This document shows positions 1 through 8,175 of a stretch of DNA of 64,000 nt, one piece after another. The notes under the pieces were generated by a model that saw only the letters and a list, made by a program, of their open reading frames with translations, was not told the DNA's origin and did no database searches. The stretch's first letter is position 1. Every line of letters starts with the position of its first letter. The stretch covers positions 62,001-126,000 of the forward strand of contig NZ_CANNFF010000004.1 of the NCBI RefSeq assembly GCF_947503855.1, given 5' to 3'. The DNA comes from an uncultured Polaribacter sp. Lineage in GTDB: Bacteria; Bacteroidota; Bacteroidia; Flavobacteriales; Flavobacteriaceae. A program made the position numbers and the translations under genes.

Positions 1-456
1 AATTTTGATGGTACTTTAATTGTGGTTTCTCACGATAGAGAGTTTTTACAAGGATTAACTACTACAGTCTACGGTTTTAAAGACAAAGAAATTAAAGAAT
101 ATTTAGGTGATATCGATTATTTCCTAGAACAACATAAGATGGAAAGTTTACGAGATGCAGAAAAGAAAACCGTTGTAAAAGTTGCCAAAGATACTTCTAA
201 AAAAGAAGCACATAAATTATCCAGAGAACAAGAAAAAGCCTTAAAAAAACTAAACAACAAACTTTCTAATATAGAAACAGAAATAGCCGATTTAGAAACC
301 GAAATTGAAAAGATTGATTTAGAATTGGCAAAAAACTATGATGAAGTTTCTTCGAGTCCTAATTTCTTTGAAAAATACAAAGCTAAAAAAGCAAAAGTAG
401 AGATTTTAATGGAGCAATGGGAGCAACTAGAAGAACAGATTTCTAATTTCTCCTAA
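1..456 (+). CDS. ABC-F family ATPase, C-terminal part (cut by left edge)
   Basis: This is the 3' end of a gene that starts before the window; the frame is open from base 1. The first residues contain the H-loop of an ABC ATPase (VSHDREFL), followed by a GxxxEYLGDIDYF segment as in Uup/EttA-type proteins. The last ~75 residues are a charged Lys/Glu-rich segment predicted as an antiparallel coiled coil, like the C-terminal domain of Uup-type ABC-F proteins. ABC-F proteins act on ribosomes, or in branched-DNA metabolism in the case of Uup, and are not transporters. Which subfamily this one belongs to cannot be told without the missing N-terminal ATPase cassette. A strong palindromic terminator follows. 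Confidence 0.85.
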   Translation, partial: NFDGTLIVVSHDREFLQGLTTTVYGFKDKEIKEYLGDIDYFLEQHKMESLRDAEKKTVVKVAKDTSKKEAHKLSREQEKALKKLNNKLSNIETEIADLETEIEKIDLELAKNYDEVSSSPNFFEKYKAKKAKVEILMEQWEQLEEQISNFS

Positions 457-508
457 CTTTTTTGTGTGAATTAGCAATTTTATTTTAAGCAAATAATCTA
501 GTAAATAA

Positions 509-540
509 AAACCTGTTAAGTTTTAAAACTTAACAGGTTT
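509..540. terminator. Bidirectional Rho-independent terminator
   Basis: A perfect 16-bp inverted repeat (AAACCTGTTAAGTTTT and its complement) with A-runs to the left and T-runs to the right lies between the convergent ends of the ABC-F gene and pnp. It can serve both strands. Confidence 0.85.
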
Positions 541-564
541 GTTTTTTATTTAAAAATTAAAAGA

Positions 565-2790
565 TTAATTTTCTTTTCTAGGTTCTCTTGGTTTTCTGTC
601 ATCACGTCTGTTGTCTCTTCCGCGATTATCTCTACCTCTGTTGTTATCTCTTGGGGGTCTAGCAACATAACCTTCGGGTTTTGGTAAAAGTGCTTTTCTA
701 GAAACTTTTTCTTTACGTGTTCTAGGGTCTATACCAAAGTATTTTACATCTAAAACGTCGCCCATTTTAACAACGTCAGAAACATTGTCTGTTCGTTCCC
801 AAGCTAATTCAGAAACATGTAATAAAACTTCGTTTCCTGGAGCCTCTACATATTCTACAACAGCACCAAAATCTAGCATTTTAATTACTTTTACTTCGTA
901 AACGCTACCCACTTCTGGTTTAAATAACATTGATTCAATTCTAGCAATTACCTGCTCAATTCCTTCTGGTTTTGTACCTAAAATTTCTATAATACCTTCT
1001 TCAGTTACAGCGTCTTCAGTAATTACGATAGTAGTTCCTGTTTCTTTCTGTAATTCTTGTATGTGTTTTCCACCTGGACCAATAAATGCACCAATCATAT
1101 CATTAGGAATACGTCTGGTAATCATTTTTGGAGCATGTGCTTTAACATCTGTATTTGGTGCAGCAATAGTGTCTGTTAACTTCTCTAAAATATGTAAACG
1201 ACCATCTCTTGCTTGTTTTAGTGCATTTACTAAAATTTCGTAAGAAAGACCTTTTACTTTAATATCCATTTGACAAGCAGTAATACCATCTTCAGTTCCT
1301 GTTACTTTAAAGTCCATATCTCCTAAATGATCCTCATCACCTAAAATATCAGATAAAACTGCATAACGATCACCATCAGAAATTAATCCCATAGCAATAC
1401 CCGATACAGGTTTTTTTAATTGAACACCAGCATCCATTAATGCCATTGTACCAGAACAAACTGTTGCCATAGAAGATGAACCATTAGATTCTAAAACTTC
1501 ACTTACAACTCTAACTGTGTAAGGGCAATCAGCAGGAATCATTCCTTTTAAGGCTCTTTGTGCTAAATTACCATGACCTACTTCTCTACGAGATGTTCCT
1601 CTTAAGGGACGTGCTTCACCTGTACAAAAAGGAGGGAAGTTATAGTGTAAATAGAAAGTTTCTTCGCCTTCGTAAGAAGCCATATCTATTTGGTTTGCTT
1701 CTCTAGATGTACCTAAAGTTACAGTTGCTAATGCTTGTGTTTCTCCTCTTGTAAAAATAGAGGAACCATGTGTAGATGGTAAATAATCTACCTCACACCA
1801 GATAGGTCTAATATCTGTAGTTTTACGTCCGTCTAAACGTAAACCTTCTGCTAAAGTTAATTCTCTAACAGCATTTTTTTGTGCTTTGTTAAAATATTTT
1901 CCAATTAAACCACCAAAATCTGCCAATTCTTCTTCAGAAAAAGTAGCTGTAATTTCTTCTTTTACAGCAGCAAAAGCTTCAGAACGTTCTGCTTTAGAAG
2001 TCCCTTTTTTAGCAATTGCATAACATTTATCGTACGCTAAATCATTTATTTTTTTAGCTAAATCTTCATCTTCTCTTTCTGGTTCGTACTCACGAGTTTC
2101 TTTTTTACCAAAAGCTTCTGCTAAACGAACTTGTGCAGCACATTGTACTTTAATAGCTTCGTGTGCAAATTTAATAGCGTCTGCCATTTCTTCTTCAGAA
2201 ATCTCATCCATTTCACCTTCTACCATCATCACAGAATCTGCAGAAGCACCAATCATCATATCAATGTCAGATTCTTCTAACTGTGCTCTGTTTGGGTTGA
2301 TAACGAAATCGCCATTTACTCTTGCAACACGTGCTTCAGAAATTGGAGTTTCGAAAGGAATGTCTGATAATTGAATAACTGCAGATGCAGCTAAACCTGC
2401 TAATGCATCTGGCATTACATCTTCGTCATGAGACATTAATTGTATCATCACTTGTGTTTCTGCATGGTAATCTTTTGGAAATAATGGACGTAAAACACGA
2501 TCTACTAAACGCATTGTTAATACTTCGCCATCACTTGGTCTTGCTTCTCTTTTAAAGAATCCTCCAGGATAACGTCCTGCAGCAGCAAATTTTTCTCTAT
2601 AATCTACTGTAAGTGGTAAAAAATCAACATCACTTTGTTTGTAGTTAGATACTACAGTACATAATAACATTGCTTTACCCATTTGAACAACAACAGAACC
2701 GTGCGCTTGTTTCGCTAATTTACCGGTTTCTAATGAGATGGTTCTTCCATCTCCAAGGTCTATAACCTCTCTAAATACTTTTGGAATCAT
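565..2790 (-). CDS. pnp: Polyribonucleotide nucleotidyltransferase (PNPase)
   Basis: PNPase is the phosphorolytic 3'-5' exoribonuclease that degrades mRNA and can add heteropolymeric tails. The 741 residues show the full family layout: first RNase PH domain (about 10-145), an all-alpha linker, second RNase PH domain (about 310-540), a KH domain with the GPGGKHI loop near residue 570, and an S1 domain (about 625-700). The tail after the S1 domain is Arg/Gly/Asp-rich ([12 protein letters not shown]), an RNA-binding-type extension common in Bacteroidota. It lies downstream of rpsO on the same strand, the conserved rpsO-pnp order, but a terminator sits between them. Its ~170-nt leader is unusually CA-rich. 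Confidence 0.97.
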   Translation of the reverse strand: MIPKVFREVIDLGDGRTISLETGKLAKQAHGSVVVQMGKAMLLCTVVSNYKQSDVDFLPLTVDYREKFAAAGRYPGGFFKREARPSDGEVLTMRLVDRVLRPLFPKDYHAETQVMIQLMSHDEDVMPDALAGLAASAVIQLSDIPFETPISEARVARVNGDFVINPNRAQLEESDIDMMIGASADSVMMVEGEMDEISEEEMADAIKFAHEAIKVQCAAQVRLAEAFGKKETREYEPEREDEDLAKKINDLAYDKCYAIAKKGTSKAERSEAFAAVKEEITATFSEEELADFGGLIGKYFNKAQKNAVRELTLAEGLRLDGRKTTDIRPIWCEVDYLPSTHGSSIFTRGETQALATVTLGTSREANQIDMASYEGEETFYLHYNFPPFCTGEARPLRGTSRREVGHGNLAQRALKGMIPADCPYTVRVVSEVLESNGSSSMATVCSGTMALMDAGVQLKKPVSGIAMGLISDGDRYAVLSDILGDEDHLGDMDFKVTGTEDGITACQMDIKVKGLSYEILVNALKQARDGRLHILEKLTDTIAAPNTDVKAHAPKMITRRIPNDMIGAFIGPGGKHIQELQKETGTTIVITEDAVTEEGIIEILGTKPEGIEQVIARIESMLFKPEVGSVYEVKVIKMLDFGAVVEYVEAPGNEVLLHVSELAWERTDNVSDVVKMGDVLDVKYFGIDPRTRKEKVSRKALLPKPEGYVARPPRDNNRGRDNRGRDNRRDDRKPREPRKEN

Positions 2791-2965
2791 AAAATTTTAA
2801 TTCTAAATTTTTAATTTGTTTGTTGTTGCGTTGTTGTTTTGTTGTGTGTTTTCCAATGGAAATTCAAAAATGCTGTTACTATTTTTGATTTTTTATATAT
2901 AGTCTGTTTGTTAAGTAGAATATATTTTTGTTTGTTTTTGGGATAACCCAAAAGAATTTTAAACA

Positions 2966-2998
2966 AAAAAAGAGGCGCGTTTATAGCTCCTCTTTTTT
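2966..2998 (-). terminator. rpsO terminator
   Basis: On the minus strand a 10-bp stem (AAAAAAGAGG paired with CCTCTTTTTT) is followed by a T-rich tract just downstream of the rpsO stop. It should separate most rpsO transcripts from pnp. Confidence 0.75.
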
Positions 2999-3008
2999 AG
3001 TGTAAGAA

Positions 3009-3278
3009 TTATTTTCTAATTCCTAATTCTTTAATAATTGCACGATATCTTGCAATATCTTTTTTCTTTAGATAGTCTAACAAACTTCTACGTTTACCTA
3101 CCATCATTACTAATGAACGTTCTGTATTATAATCTTTACGATTGTTTTTTAAATGCTCAGTTAAGTGATTAATTCTGTGCGTAAATAACGCAATTTGCCC
3201 TTCTGAAGAACCCGTATCGTTTTTTCCTTTACCGTGTTTTTCGAAGATGCTTTCTTTTACTTTTTTAGTTAAGTACAT
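3009..3278 (-). CDS. rpsO: 30S ribosomal protein S15
   Basis: S15 is a primary 16S rRNA-binding protein of the small-subunit platform. The 89-residue length is exactly that of the family. Diagnostic segments are present: DTGSSEGQIALFTHRINHLTEHLK and the C-terminal MMVGKRRSLLDYL (split here from a longer match). A -7 box (TATATTTG on the minus strand) lies about 60 bp upstream, and a 9-bp hairpin falls at the predicted 5' end of the mRNA. S15 autoregulates through leader RNA structures in other phyla, so the hairpin may matter. Confidence 0.97.
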   Translation of the reverse strand: MYLTKKVKESIFEKHGKGKNDTGSSEGQIALFTHRINHLTEHLKNNRKDYNTERSLVMMVGKRRSLLDYLKKKDIARYRAIIKELGIRK

Positions 3279-3308
3279 GCCAATATTATTTAAATGATTT
3301 TTATGTAT

Positions 3309-3341
3309 TTCAATAGATTTTCTATTGAAGGTGCAAATATA
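3309..3341 (-). promoter_or_regulatory. rpsO promoter -7 box and 5' leader hairpin
   Basis: On the minus strand TATATTTG (3334-3341) matches TAnnTTTG. The predicted start of transcription is near 3327, so the inverted repeat at 3309-3329 (TTCAATAG / CTATTGAA plus one closing pair) would form a hairpin at the very 5' end of a leader of about 50 nt. The -33 element is not clear. Confidence 0.5.
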
Positions 3342-3572
3342 GGATTATTTTTTTATTAAAAAACTTTAATAGCTTACTATTTTATAGTCTAAATTGCTGT
3401 TTTTAAGTAAACTTAGATACCAAATTAAAAAAGTTTATGGTAAGTATATAGGCTTGTATTTTTCGACATACATACCAAGTGTTTGTTTTTTTATAAAAAT
3501 TCATAAATAAATAGCTCTTTATTGCTTTATTTTTAACAAATTGTAAATTTTTATATATTATTATAAATTAAA
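3342..3572. other. AT-rich divergent spacer
   Basis: This stretch between the rpsO promoter and the aromatic operon promoter holds no open frame with coding character and no obvious repeat. It is simply a very AT-rich divergent intergenic region. Confidence 0.5.
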
Positions 3573-3603
3573 TTTGTATATCTAAATTTAATATCTAGAT
3601 TTG
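3573..3603 (+). promoter_or_regulatory. Promoter of the Phe/Tyr leader and aromatic operon
   Basis: TTTG at 3573-3576 and TAGATTTG at 3596-3603 are separated by 19 bases. This is a full match to the Bacteroidota consensus (TTTG ... TAnnTTTG). Transcription should start near 3610, about 17 nt before the leader-peptide ATG. Confidence 0.8.
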
Positions 3604-3626
3604 TAGCTCAAAATAAAGAGCATAAA

Positions 3627-3707
3627 ATGTCAAATAACAATTTTACTCGTTTCTATTTTTACTTTTACTTTTTTAGTAAGAGGAGAGACTTTGTATCATG
3701 TTGTTAA
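3627..3707 (+). CDS. Phe/Tyr-rich leader peptide of the aromatic operon attenuator
   Basis: A 26-codon open frame starts with ATG at 3627, preceded by an AAAGAG purine stretch, and ends with TAA at 3705. Its core reads NFTRFYFYFYFF: in the 11 residues from Phe-6 to Phe-16, six are Phe and three are Tyr, followed by SKRRDFVSCC. It lies between a consensus promoter and a terminator hairpin in front of pheA. This is the arrangement of ribosome-mediated attenuators such as E. coli pheL. If Phe- or Tyr-tRNA is scarce the ribosome stalls at codons 9-16; if not, it runs to the stop codon and covers the antiterminator 5' arm, which lies inside codons 20-24. No homologue is claimed. The call rests on codon content, position and RNA pairing. 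Confidence 0.85.
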   Translation: MSNNNFTRFYFYFYFFSKRRDFVSCC

Positions 3708-3732
3708 AAACATTTCTAAAATATAAAGTCTC
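3685..3732 (+). promoter_or_regulatory. Antiterminator helix of the aromatic operon
   Basis: Bases 3685-3696 (GAGACTTTGTAT) pair with 3721-3732 (ATATAAAGTCTC): 12 bp with one G-U wobble. The 5' arm lies inside the leader-peptide frame and the 3' arm is the same sequence that forms the left arm of the terminator, so the two helices exclude each other. Confidence 0.8.
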
Positions 3733-3757
3733 GAATTTATTTCGAGGCTTTTTTTTT
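3725..3757 (+). terminator. Attenuator terminator before pheA
   Basis: Bases 3725-3735 pair with 3741-3751 (11 bp, one G-U, 5-nt loop TTTAT) and the T-run extends to 3757. It precedes the operon's first gene by 17 nt, so its role must be conditional. Confidence 0.85.
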
Positions 3758-3774
3758 GATATAATTTAAAAAGT

Positions 3775-4602
3775 TTGAAAAAAATTATTGCCATACAAGG
3801 AGCTCAAGGCTCAAACCACCATAAAGTTGCAAAAGACTTTTATGGAGACAACATTCAATTAATAGAATGTATGTCTTTTGATGCTTTGGTAGATAGCTTG
3901 TTAAAAGGAGAGGCAAGTCTTGGGGTAATGGCTTTAGAAAATACCATTGCAGGTTCAATTATACCTAATTATGCTTTAATTGATAGTAATAACTTACATA
4001 TTATAGATGAAGAGTATTTAAATATTCACCATCATTTAATGGCGTTAAAAGGTCAAGATATTTCAGATATTAAAGAAGTTTGGTCGCATCCAATGGCATT
4101 GTTACAATGTAAAGAATTTTTTAAAAACCACCCACAAATTAAATTGGTAGAAGATGTAGATACTGCTGAGGTTGCTAAAAGAATTGCCAAAGAAAATTTA
4201 AAAGGCATTGCTGCAATTGCACCAAAAATTGCTGCAGATATTTTTGGTTTGCAAGTTTTAGAAGATGAAATTCAGACGATTAAACAAAATTCGACAAGAT
4301 TTGTAATTGTACAAACTACGGAACCCAATCATAGAGTAAATCAAATAAATAAAGCGTCTTTAAAATTTCAATTAGACCATAAAAGAGGAAGTTTAGCAAC
4401 TATTTTAAATGTACTAAGCGATTGTAAAATGAATTTAACCAAAATTCAATCATTGCCCGTAATAAAAACTCCTTGGAAATATTCGTTTTTTGTAGATATT
4501 ACTTTTGATGATTACAAAGATTATCAAAAAGCAGAGTCAATTATAGAAATAATGGCAGAAGAATTTAAGATTTTAGGAACTTATAAAAGTGGTAGAAAAT
4601 GA
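3775..4602 (+). CDS. pheA: Prephenate dehydratase
   Basis: Converts prephenate to phenylpyruvate, the committed step to Phe. The 275 residues hold the periplasmic-binding-like catalytic lobes (about 1-185, with the SLGVMALENTIAGSI segment and the NSTRF motif near 177-181, whose Thr is catalytic in the family) and a C-terminal ACT domain (about 197-270, starting KASLKFQLDHKRGSLATIL) that binds Phe for feedback control. There is no chorismate mutase domain; that activity is carried by the last gene of the operon. The start is TTG at 3775, since no ATG fits between the attenuator T-run and the first conserved residues (KKIIAIQGAQGS). Its stop overlaps the next start by 4 bases (ATGA). Confidence 0.95.
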   Translation: MKKIIAIQGAQGSNHHKVAKDFYGDNIQLIECMSFDALVDSLLKGEASLGVMALENTIAGSIIPNYALIDSNNLHIIDEEYLNIHHHLMALKGQDISDIKEVWSHPMALLQCKEFFKNHPQIKLVEDVDTAEVAKRIAKENLKGIAAIAPKIAADIFGLQVLEDEIQTIKQNSTRFVIVQTTEPNHRVNQINKASLKFQLDHKRGSLATILNVLSDCKMNLTKIQSLPVIKTPWKYSFFVDITFDDYKDYQKAESIIEIMAEEFKILGTYKSGRK

Positions 4603-5741
4603 TAGCATCAGCAAAAAGATTAAATACCGTTAAAGAATACTACTTTTCAAAAAAATTAAGAGAAGTTAGGGGTTTAATGGCTGCAGGAAAACCTATTATC
4701 AATATGGGAATTGGTTCACCAGATTTACAACCGCCAACAAAAGTTTTAGAAGCTATTCAAGGGAGTTTAAATGATGTTTCGGCACACAAATATCAATCTT
4801 ATCAAGGATTACCTGAGTTAAGAAATGCCATCACTAATTTTTATAAAAATAAATTTTCTGTGCTTACAAATCCAGAGAATGAAGTTTTACCATTAATGGG
4901 AAGTAAAGAAGGTATTATGCATATTTCTATGGCTTTTTTAAACGAAGGCGATAAAGCATTAATACCAAACCCAGGTTACCCAACCTATACATCTGTAACC
5001 AAATTAGTAGGTGCAGAACCCTTGTTTTATAATTTAAGCGATGCTACAAATTGGCAACCTAATTTTACAAAATTAGAGCAACAAGATTTAAGTGATGTAA
5101 AAATAATGTGGGTAAACTATCCACATATGCCAACAGGTGCCAATGCAACTTTAGAAACTTTTGAAAAGTTGGTAGCTTTTGGTAAAAAGCATCAAATTTT
5201 AATTATTAATGACAATCCATACAGTTTTATTTTAAACGATAACCCAACAAGTATTTTACAAGTAGCAGGGGCAAAAGATATTGCTTTAGAGTTAAATTCT
5301 TTAAGTAAAACCTTTAATATGGCTGGTTGGCGAGTTGGGATGGTTTTAGGAAATGCCAATTTTATCAACGAGATTTTAAAAGTAAAATCAAATATGGATT
5401 CTGGGATGTTTTACGGTATTCAAAAAGGAGCTGTAGAGGCTTTGCAATTGTCTGATAATTGGTTTGTAGCACAAAATAAAGTGTACCAAGAACGCAGAAA
5501 ACTCATTTGGCAATTGGCAGATAAGTTAGATGCAAAATACAGTAAAAATGCAACAGGTTTATTTGTTTGGGCAAAAATTCCTGAAGGAAAAAAATCTGAA
5601 GAAGTTACAGATGCAGTTTTATACGATAAAGATATTTTTATAACACCAGGAACTATTTTTGGTTCTCAAGGCGAGGGTTATATCCGTTTTTCGTTATGTG
5701 TAACAAAAGAAATAATTAAAGAAGCAATAAATAGGCTATAA
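4599..5741 (+). CDS. Class I/II PLP aminotransferase, probably aromatic
   Basis: A 380-residue fold-type I aminotransferase. Visible are the N-terminal MGIGSPDLQPP segment, NPGYPTY, the PLP-contact NYPHMPTGA and NDNPY, and the Schiff-base lysine in SLSKTFNMAGWRVG (about residue 235). The operon position between pheA and tyrA indicates that it transaminates phenylpyruvate and 4-hydroxyphenylpyruvate to Phe and Tyr. By sequence alone it could also be an aspartate or LL-diaminopimelate-type enzyme. It starts with ATG overlapping the pheA stop, which implies translational coupling. Confidence 0.88.
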   Translation: MIASAKRLNTVKEYYFSKKLREVRGLMAAGKPIINMGIGSPDLQPPTKVLEAIQGSLNDVSAHKYQSYQGLPELRNAITNFYKNKFSVLTNPENEVLPLMGSKEGIMHISMAFLNEGDKALIPNPGYPTYTSVTKLVGAEPLFYNLSDATNWQPNFTKLEQQDLSDVKIMWVNYPHMPTGANATLETFEKLVAFGKKHQILIINDNPYSFILNDNPTSILQVAGAKDIALELNSLSKTFNMAGWRVGMVLGNANFINEILKVKSNMDSGMFYGIQKGAVEALQLSDNWFVAQNKVYQERRKLIWQLADKLDAKYSKNATGLFVWAKIPEGKKSEEVTDAVLYDKDIFITPGTIFGSQGEGYIRFSLCVTKEIIKEAINRL

Positions 5742-5773
5742 GTTATAAGCTTTTAGCTTAAAGTATTATCAAT

Positions 5774-6625
5774 ATGAAAAATATATTTTGCATCGGCATT
5801 GGTTTAATTGGAGGTAGTTTTGCAATCGATATTAAAAACTACAACCCAGAAGTTATAATTCATGGTATTAGTAGAAAAGCCGAAACCTTAAATAAGGCAT
5901 TAGATTTAAATCTAATTGATAAAAAAGCAACTTTAGACGATCTTGAAAATGCAGATTTGGTAATTGTGTCAATTCCTGTAGATGCCACTGTAAAATTACT
6001 ACCAACTATTTTAGACAAAATATCAGATAACACTTTAGTGGTAGATGCAGGTTCTACAAAAGAAGCTATTTGTAAAGAGGTTGAACATCATAAAAGAAGA
6101 AGAAACTTTTTAGCATGTCACCCAATTGCAGGAACAGAAAAATCTGGACCCACAGCAGCAATTTCTGGCTTATATAAAGGGAAAACCAATATTATTTGCG
6201 AAGTAGAAAAAACAACTTTTAAATTACAAGAAAAAGCTTTAGAGCTTTTTAGAGCTATTGGAATGCGTATTCGTTATATGGACCCAGTTTCTCATGATAA
6301 ACATATTGCGTATGTTTCGCACCTATCTCACATAAGCGCATTTATGTTAGGTAAAACAGTAATTAATAAAGAAAAAAACGAGCGCGATATTTTTGATATG
6401 GCAGGTTCTGGTTTCGAATCTACAGTTCGTTTAGCAAAAAGTAGTCCAGCAATGTGGACCCCAATTTTTAAGCAGAATAAAGAAAACGTAATAGAAACTT
6501 TAGAAGAATACATTAGCAATTTGCAACATTTTAAAGAATTGATGCAACAAGATAATTTCTCCGAAATTTTTAACCAAATGGAGAACACAAATTATATAAA
6601 ACAAATTTTAAACGGCATAAAATAA
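5774..6625 (+). CDS. tyrA: Prephenate dehydrogenase
   Basis: Oxidatively decarboxylates prephenate to 4-hydroxyphenylpyruvate for Tyr. The 283 residues begin with a Rossmann NAD(P) motif (GIGLIGGSFA, residues 7-16). The helical domain follows with the family signatures CHPIAGTEKSGP (about 115-126) and SHDKHIAYVSHLSH (about 175-188). There is no C-terminal ACT domain, so feedback control probably sits elsewhere, in the attenuator and the DAHP synthase. It is the third gene of the operon, 32 bp after the aminotransferase. Confidence 0.95.
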   Translation: MKNIFCIGIGLIGGSFAIDIKNYNPEVIIHGISRKAETLNKALDLNLIDKKATLDDLENADLVIVSIPVDATVKLLPTILDKISDNTLVVDAGSTKEAICKEVEHHKRRRNFLACHPIAGTEKSGPTAAISGLYKGKTNIICEVEKTTFKLQEKALELFRAIGMRIRYMDPVSHDKHIAYVSHLSHISAFMLGKTVINKEKNERDIFDMAGSGFESTVRLAKSSPAMWTPIFKQNKENVIETLEEYISNLQHFKELMQQDNFSEIFNQMENTNYIKQILNGIK

Positions 6626-6645
6626 TAGCCAAAATAAGTAGAAAA

Positions 6646-7728
6646 ATGAAGAATACAGCAGCATTAAGAACATGGTTGGATGATATGAAACTTGAACATC
6701 CACTAGTAATAGCAGGGCCTTGTAGTGCAGAAACCGAAGAACAGGTTTTAAAAATTGCGCACGAATTAAAAGATTCTGATGTAAACTATTATAGAGCAGG
6801 AATTTGGAAACCAAGAACAAGACCAGGAAACTTTGAGGGCGTTGGTGCCTTAGGTTTAGGTTGGTTAAAAAAGGTTAAAGAAGAAACAGGTATGAAGACC
6901 TGTACTGAAGTTGCCAATGCTGCGCACTGTAAATTAGCATTAGAACATGATGTAGATTTATTATGGATTGGTGCAAGAACTGCAGTTTCTCCTTTTATAA
7001 TGCAAGAAATAGCAGATGCCTTACAAGGGACTGATAAAATTGTATTGGTAAAAAACCCTATAAACCCAGATTTATCATTATGGTTGGGTGGTATTGAAAG
7101 ATTATATACCGCAGGAATTAAAAATTTAGGAGCAATCCACAGAGGCTTTTCTACCTATGAAAAAACCAAATATAGAAATGTTCCAGAATGGCAAATAGCT
7201 ATTGAATTTCAAAATCGTTTTCCAGACTTACCTCTAATTTGTGATCCATCGCATATTACAGGAAATAGAGAAATGATTTTTGATGTTTCGCAAGCCGCTT
7301 TAGATTTAAACTTTGATGGTTTAATGATAGAAACCCATTGGGATCCAGATAATGCATGGTCAGATGCTGCACAACAGGTTACACCTACAAAGTTAAAGCA
7401 GATTATGGAAGATTTAAAAATCAAGAAAACCACAGAAACTGCCCCAGAATACAGAGAGTCTTTAGAGAATTTAAGAGCTCAAATTAATGTGGTAGATGAG
7501 CAATTAATTCAATTGCTAGCAAAACGCATGCAAGTTGCTGACAAAATAGGCGAATTAAAAAAAGAAAAAAATGTAGCTGTTTTACAATCTAGACGTTGGA
7601 ATGAGATTTTAGGAAACATGGTTTTAGAAGGGAGTAGCAAAGGTTTAAGCGAAGAATTTGTTTTAAAAATGTTTAAAGCAATTCACCAAGAATCTATCAA
7701 TCATCAAGAAAAAATTATTAACGGGTAA
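6646..7728 (+). CDS. Bifunctional DAHP synthase / chorismate mutase
   Basis: The first enzyme of the shikimate pathway fused to chorismate mutase. Residues about 15-250 are a type I-beta DAHP synthase (AGPCSAETEEQ, YRAGIWKPRTRPGNFEG, GARTAVSPF, CDPSHITGNRE, IETHWDPD). Residues about 270-360 are an AroQ-type chorismate mutase (ENLRAQINVVDEQLIQLLAKRM). The mutase is C-terminal, as in the characterised Prevotella and Porphyromonas enzymes, where prephenate inhibits the synthase, and opposite to the Bacillus order. It supplies chorismate mutase activity for pheA and tyrA. Last gene of the operon, followed by a strong terminator. Confidence 0.95.
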   Translation: MKNTAALRTWLDDMKLEHPLVIAGPCSAETEEQVLKIAHELKDSDVNYYRAGIWKPRTRPGNFEGVGALGLGWLKKVKEETGMKTCTEVANAAHCKLALEHDVDLLWIGARTAVSPFIMQEIADALQGTDKIVLVKNPINPDLSLWLGGIERLYTAGIKNLGAIHRGFSTYEKTKYRNVPEWQIAIEFQNRFPDLPLICDPSHITGNREMIFDVSQAALDLNFDGLMIETHWDPDNAWSDAAQQVTPTKLKQIMEDLKIKKTTETAPEYRESLENLRAQINVVDEQLIQLLAKRMQVADKIGELKKEKNVAVLQSRRWNEILGNMVLEGSSKGLSEEFVLKMFKAIHQESINHQEKIING

Positions 7729-7771
7729 TTTATGCTGAACTCGATTTAGTATTTTTTTTATCAAAACTATT

Positions 7772-7814
7772 AGCCACAAATTCGTAAATAATTATCGAAT
7801 TTGTGGCTTTTTTT
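7772..7814 (+). terminator. Aromatic operon terminator
   Basis: A 13-bp perfect stem (AGCCACAAATTCG paired with CGAATTTGTGGCT, loop of 11) followed by eight or nine T residues, 43 bp after the stop of the DAHP synthase gene. Confidence 0.9.
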
Positions 7815-7816
7815 GT

Positions 7817-7903
7817 GCGTTACCACAAGGGTCAGGCTTTCGTTACTCGCTTTTTTTGTCAACAACAAAAAAGAGCTCAAACAGGTCACTCAATCCTTAA
7901 CGC
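7817..7903. repeat. Nested inverted-repeat element, copy A
   Basis: Bounded by GCGTTA (7817-7822) and TAACGC (7898-7903). Inside are AGGCTTTC, a T-run hairpin (CGCTTTTTTTGT against ACAAAAAAGAGC) and CACTCAATCCTTAACGC. The same order of blocks recurs at 14210-14354. No open frame is present. It looks like a non-coding dispersed element of flavobacterial genomes. Confidence 0.55.
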
Positions 7904-8175
7904 GTATGGCAAACTAAAAAAAGGAAGTTTGTAAAACGAACTTTTATCATATTTTCTGCCCCCTTCAGGTTTTAAAAACCTAAAGAGTCTTCTTTGTTAG
8001 TTTAATAAAGTAAACTTTTAACACACTATTACTTCGAATCAAATTTTTTTCAGAAATTTTGTATCCAGAAGTTTTCTCAATTTTAACAAGTTCTCGATAC
8101 AATTTTCTCAAAAAAATCGAAAATCACTCGAACTGACATCCAAATAATTACTTAAAATTCTGCATCTTTGTAATA
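7904..8175. other. Intergenic stretch before rsgA
   Basis: No coding frame. An 8-bp hairpin with a 3-nt loop (7925-7943, AAGTTTGT / ACGAACTT, one G-U) and a small AGGTTTTAAAAACCT palindrome are present. CATCTTTG ends about 6 bases before the rsgA ATG and resembles a -7 box with one mismatch; if used, rsgA mRNA would have almost no leader. Confidence 0.4.
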
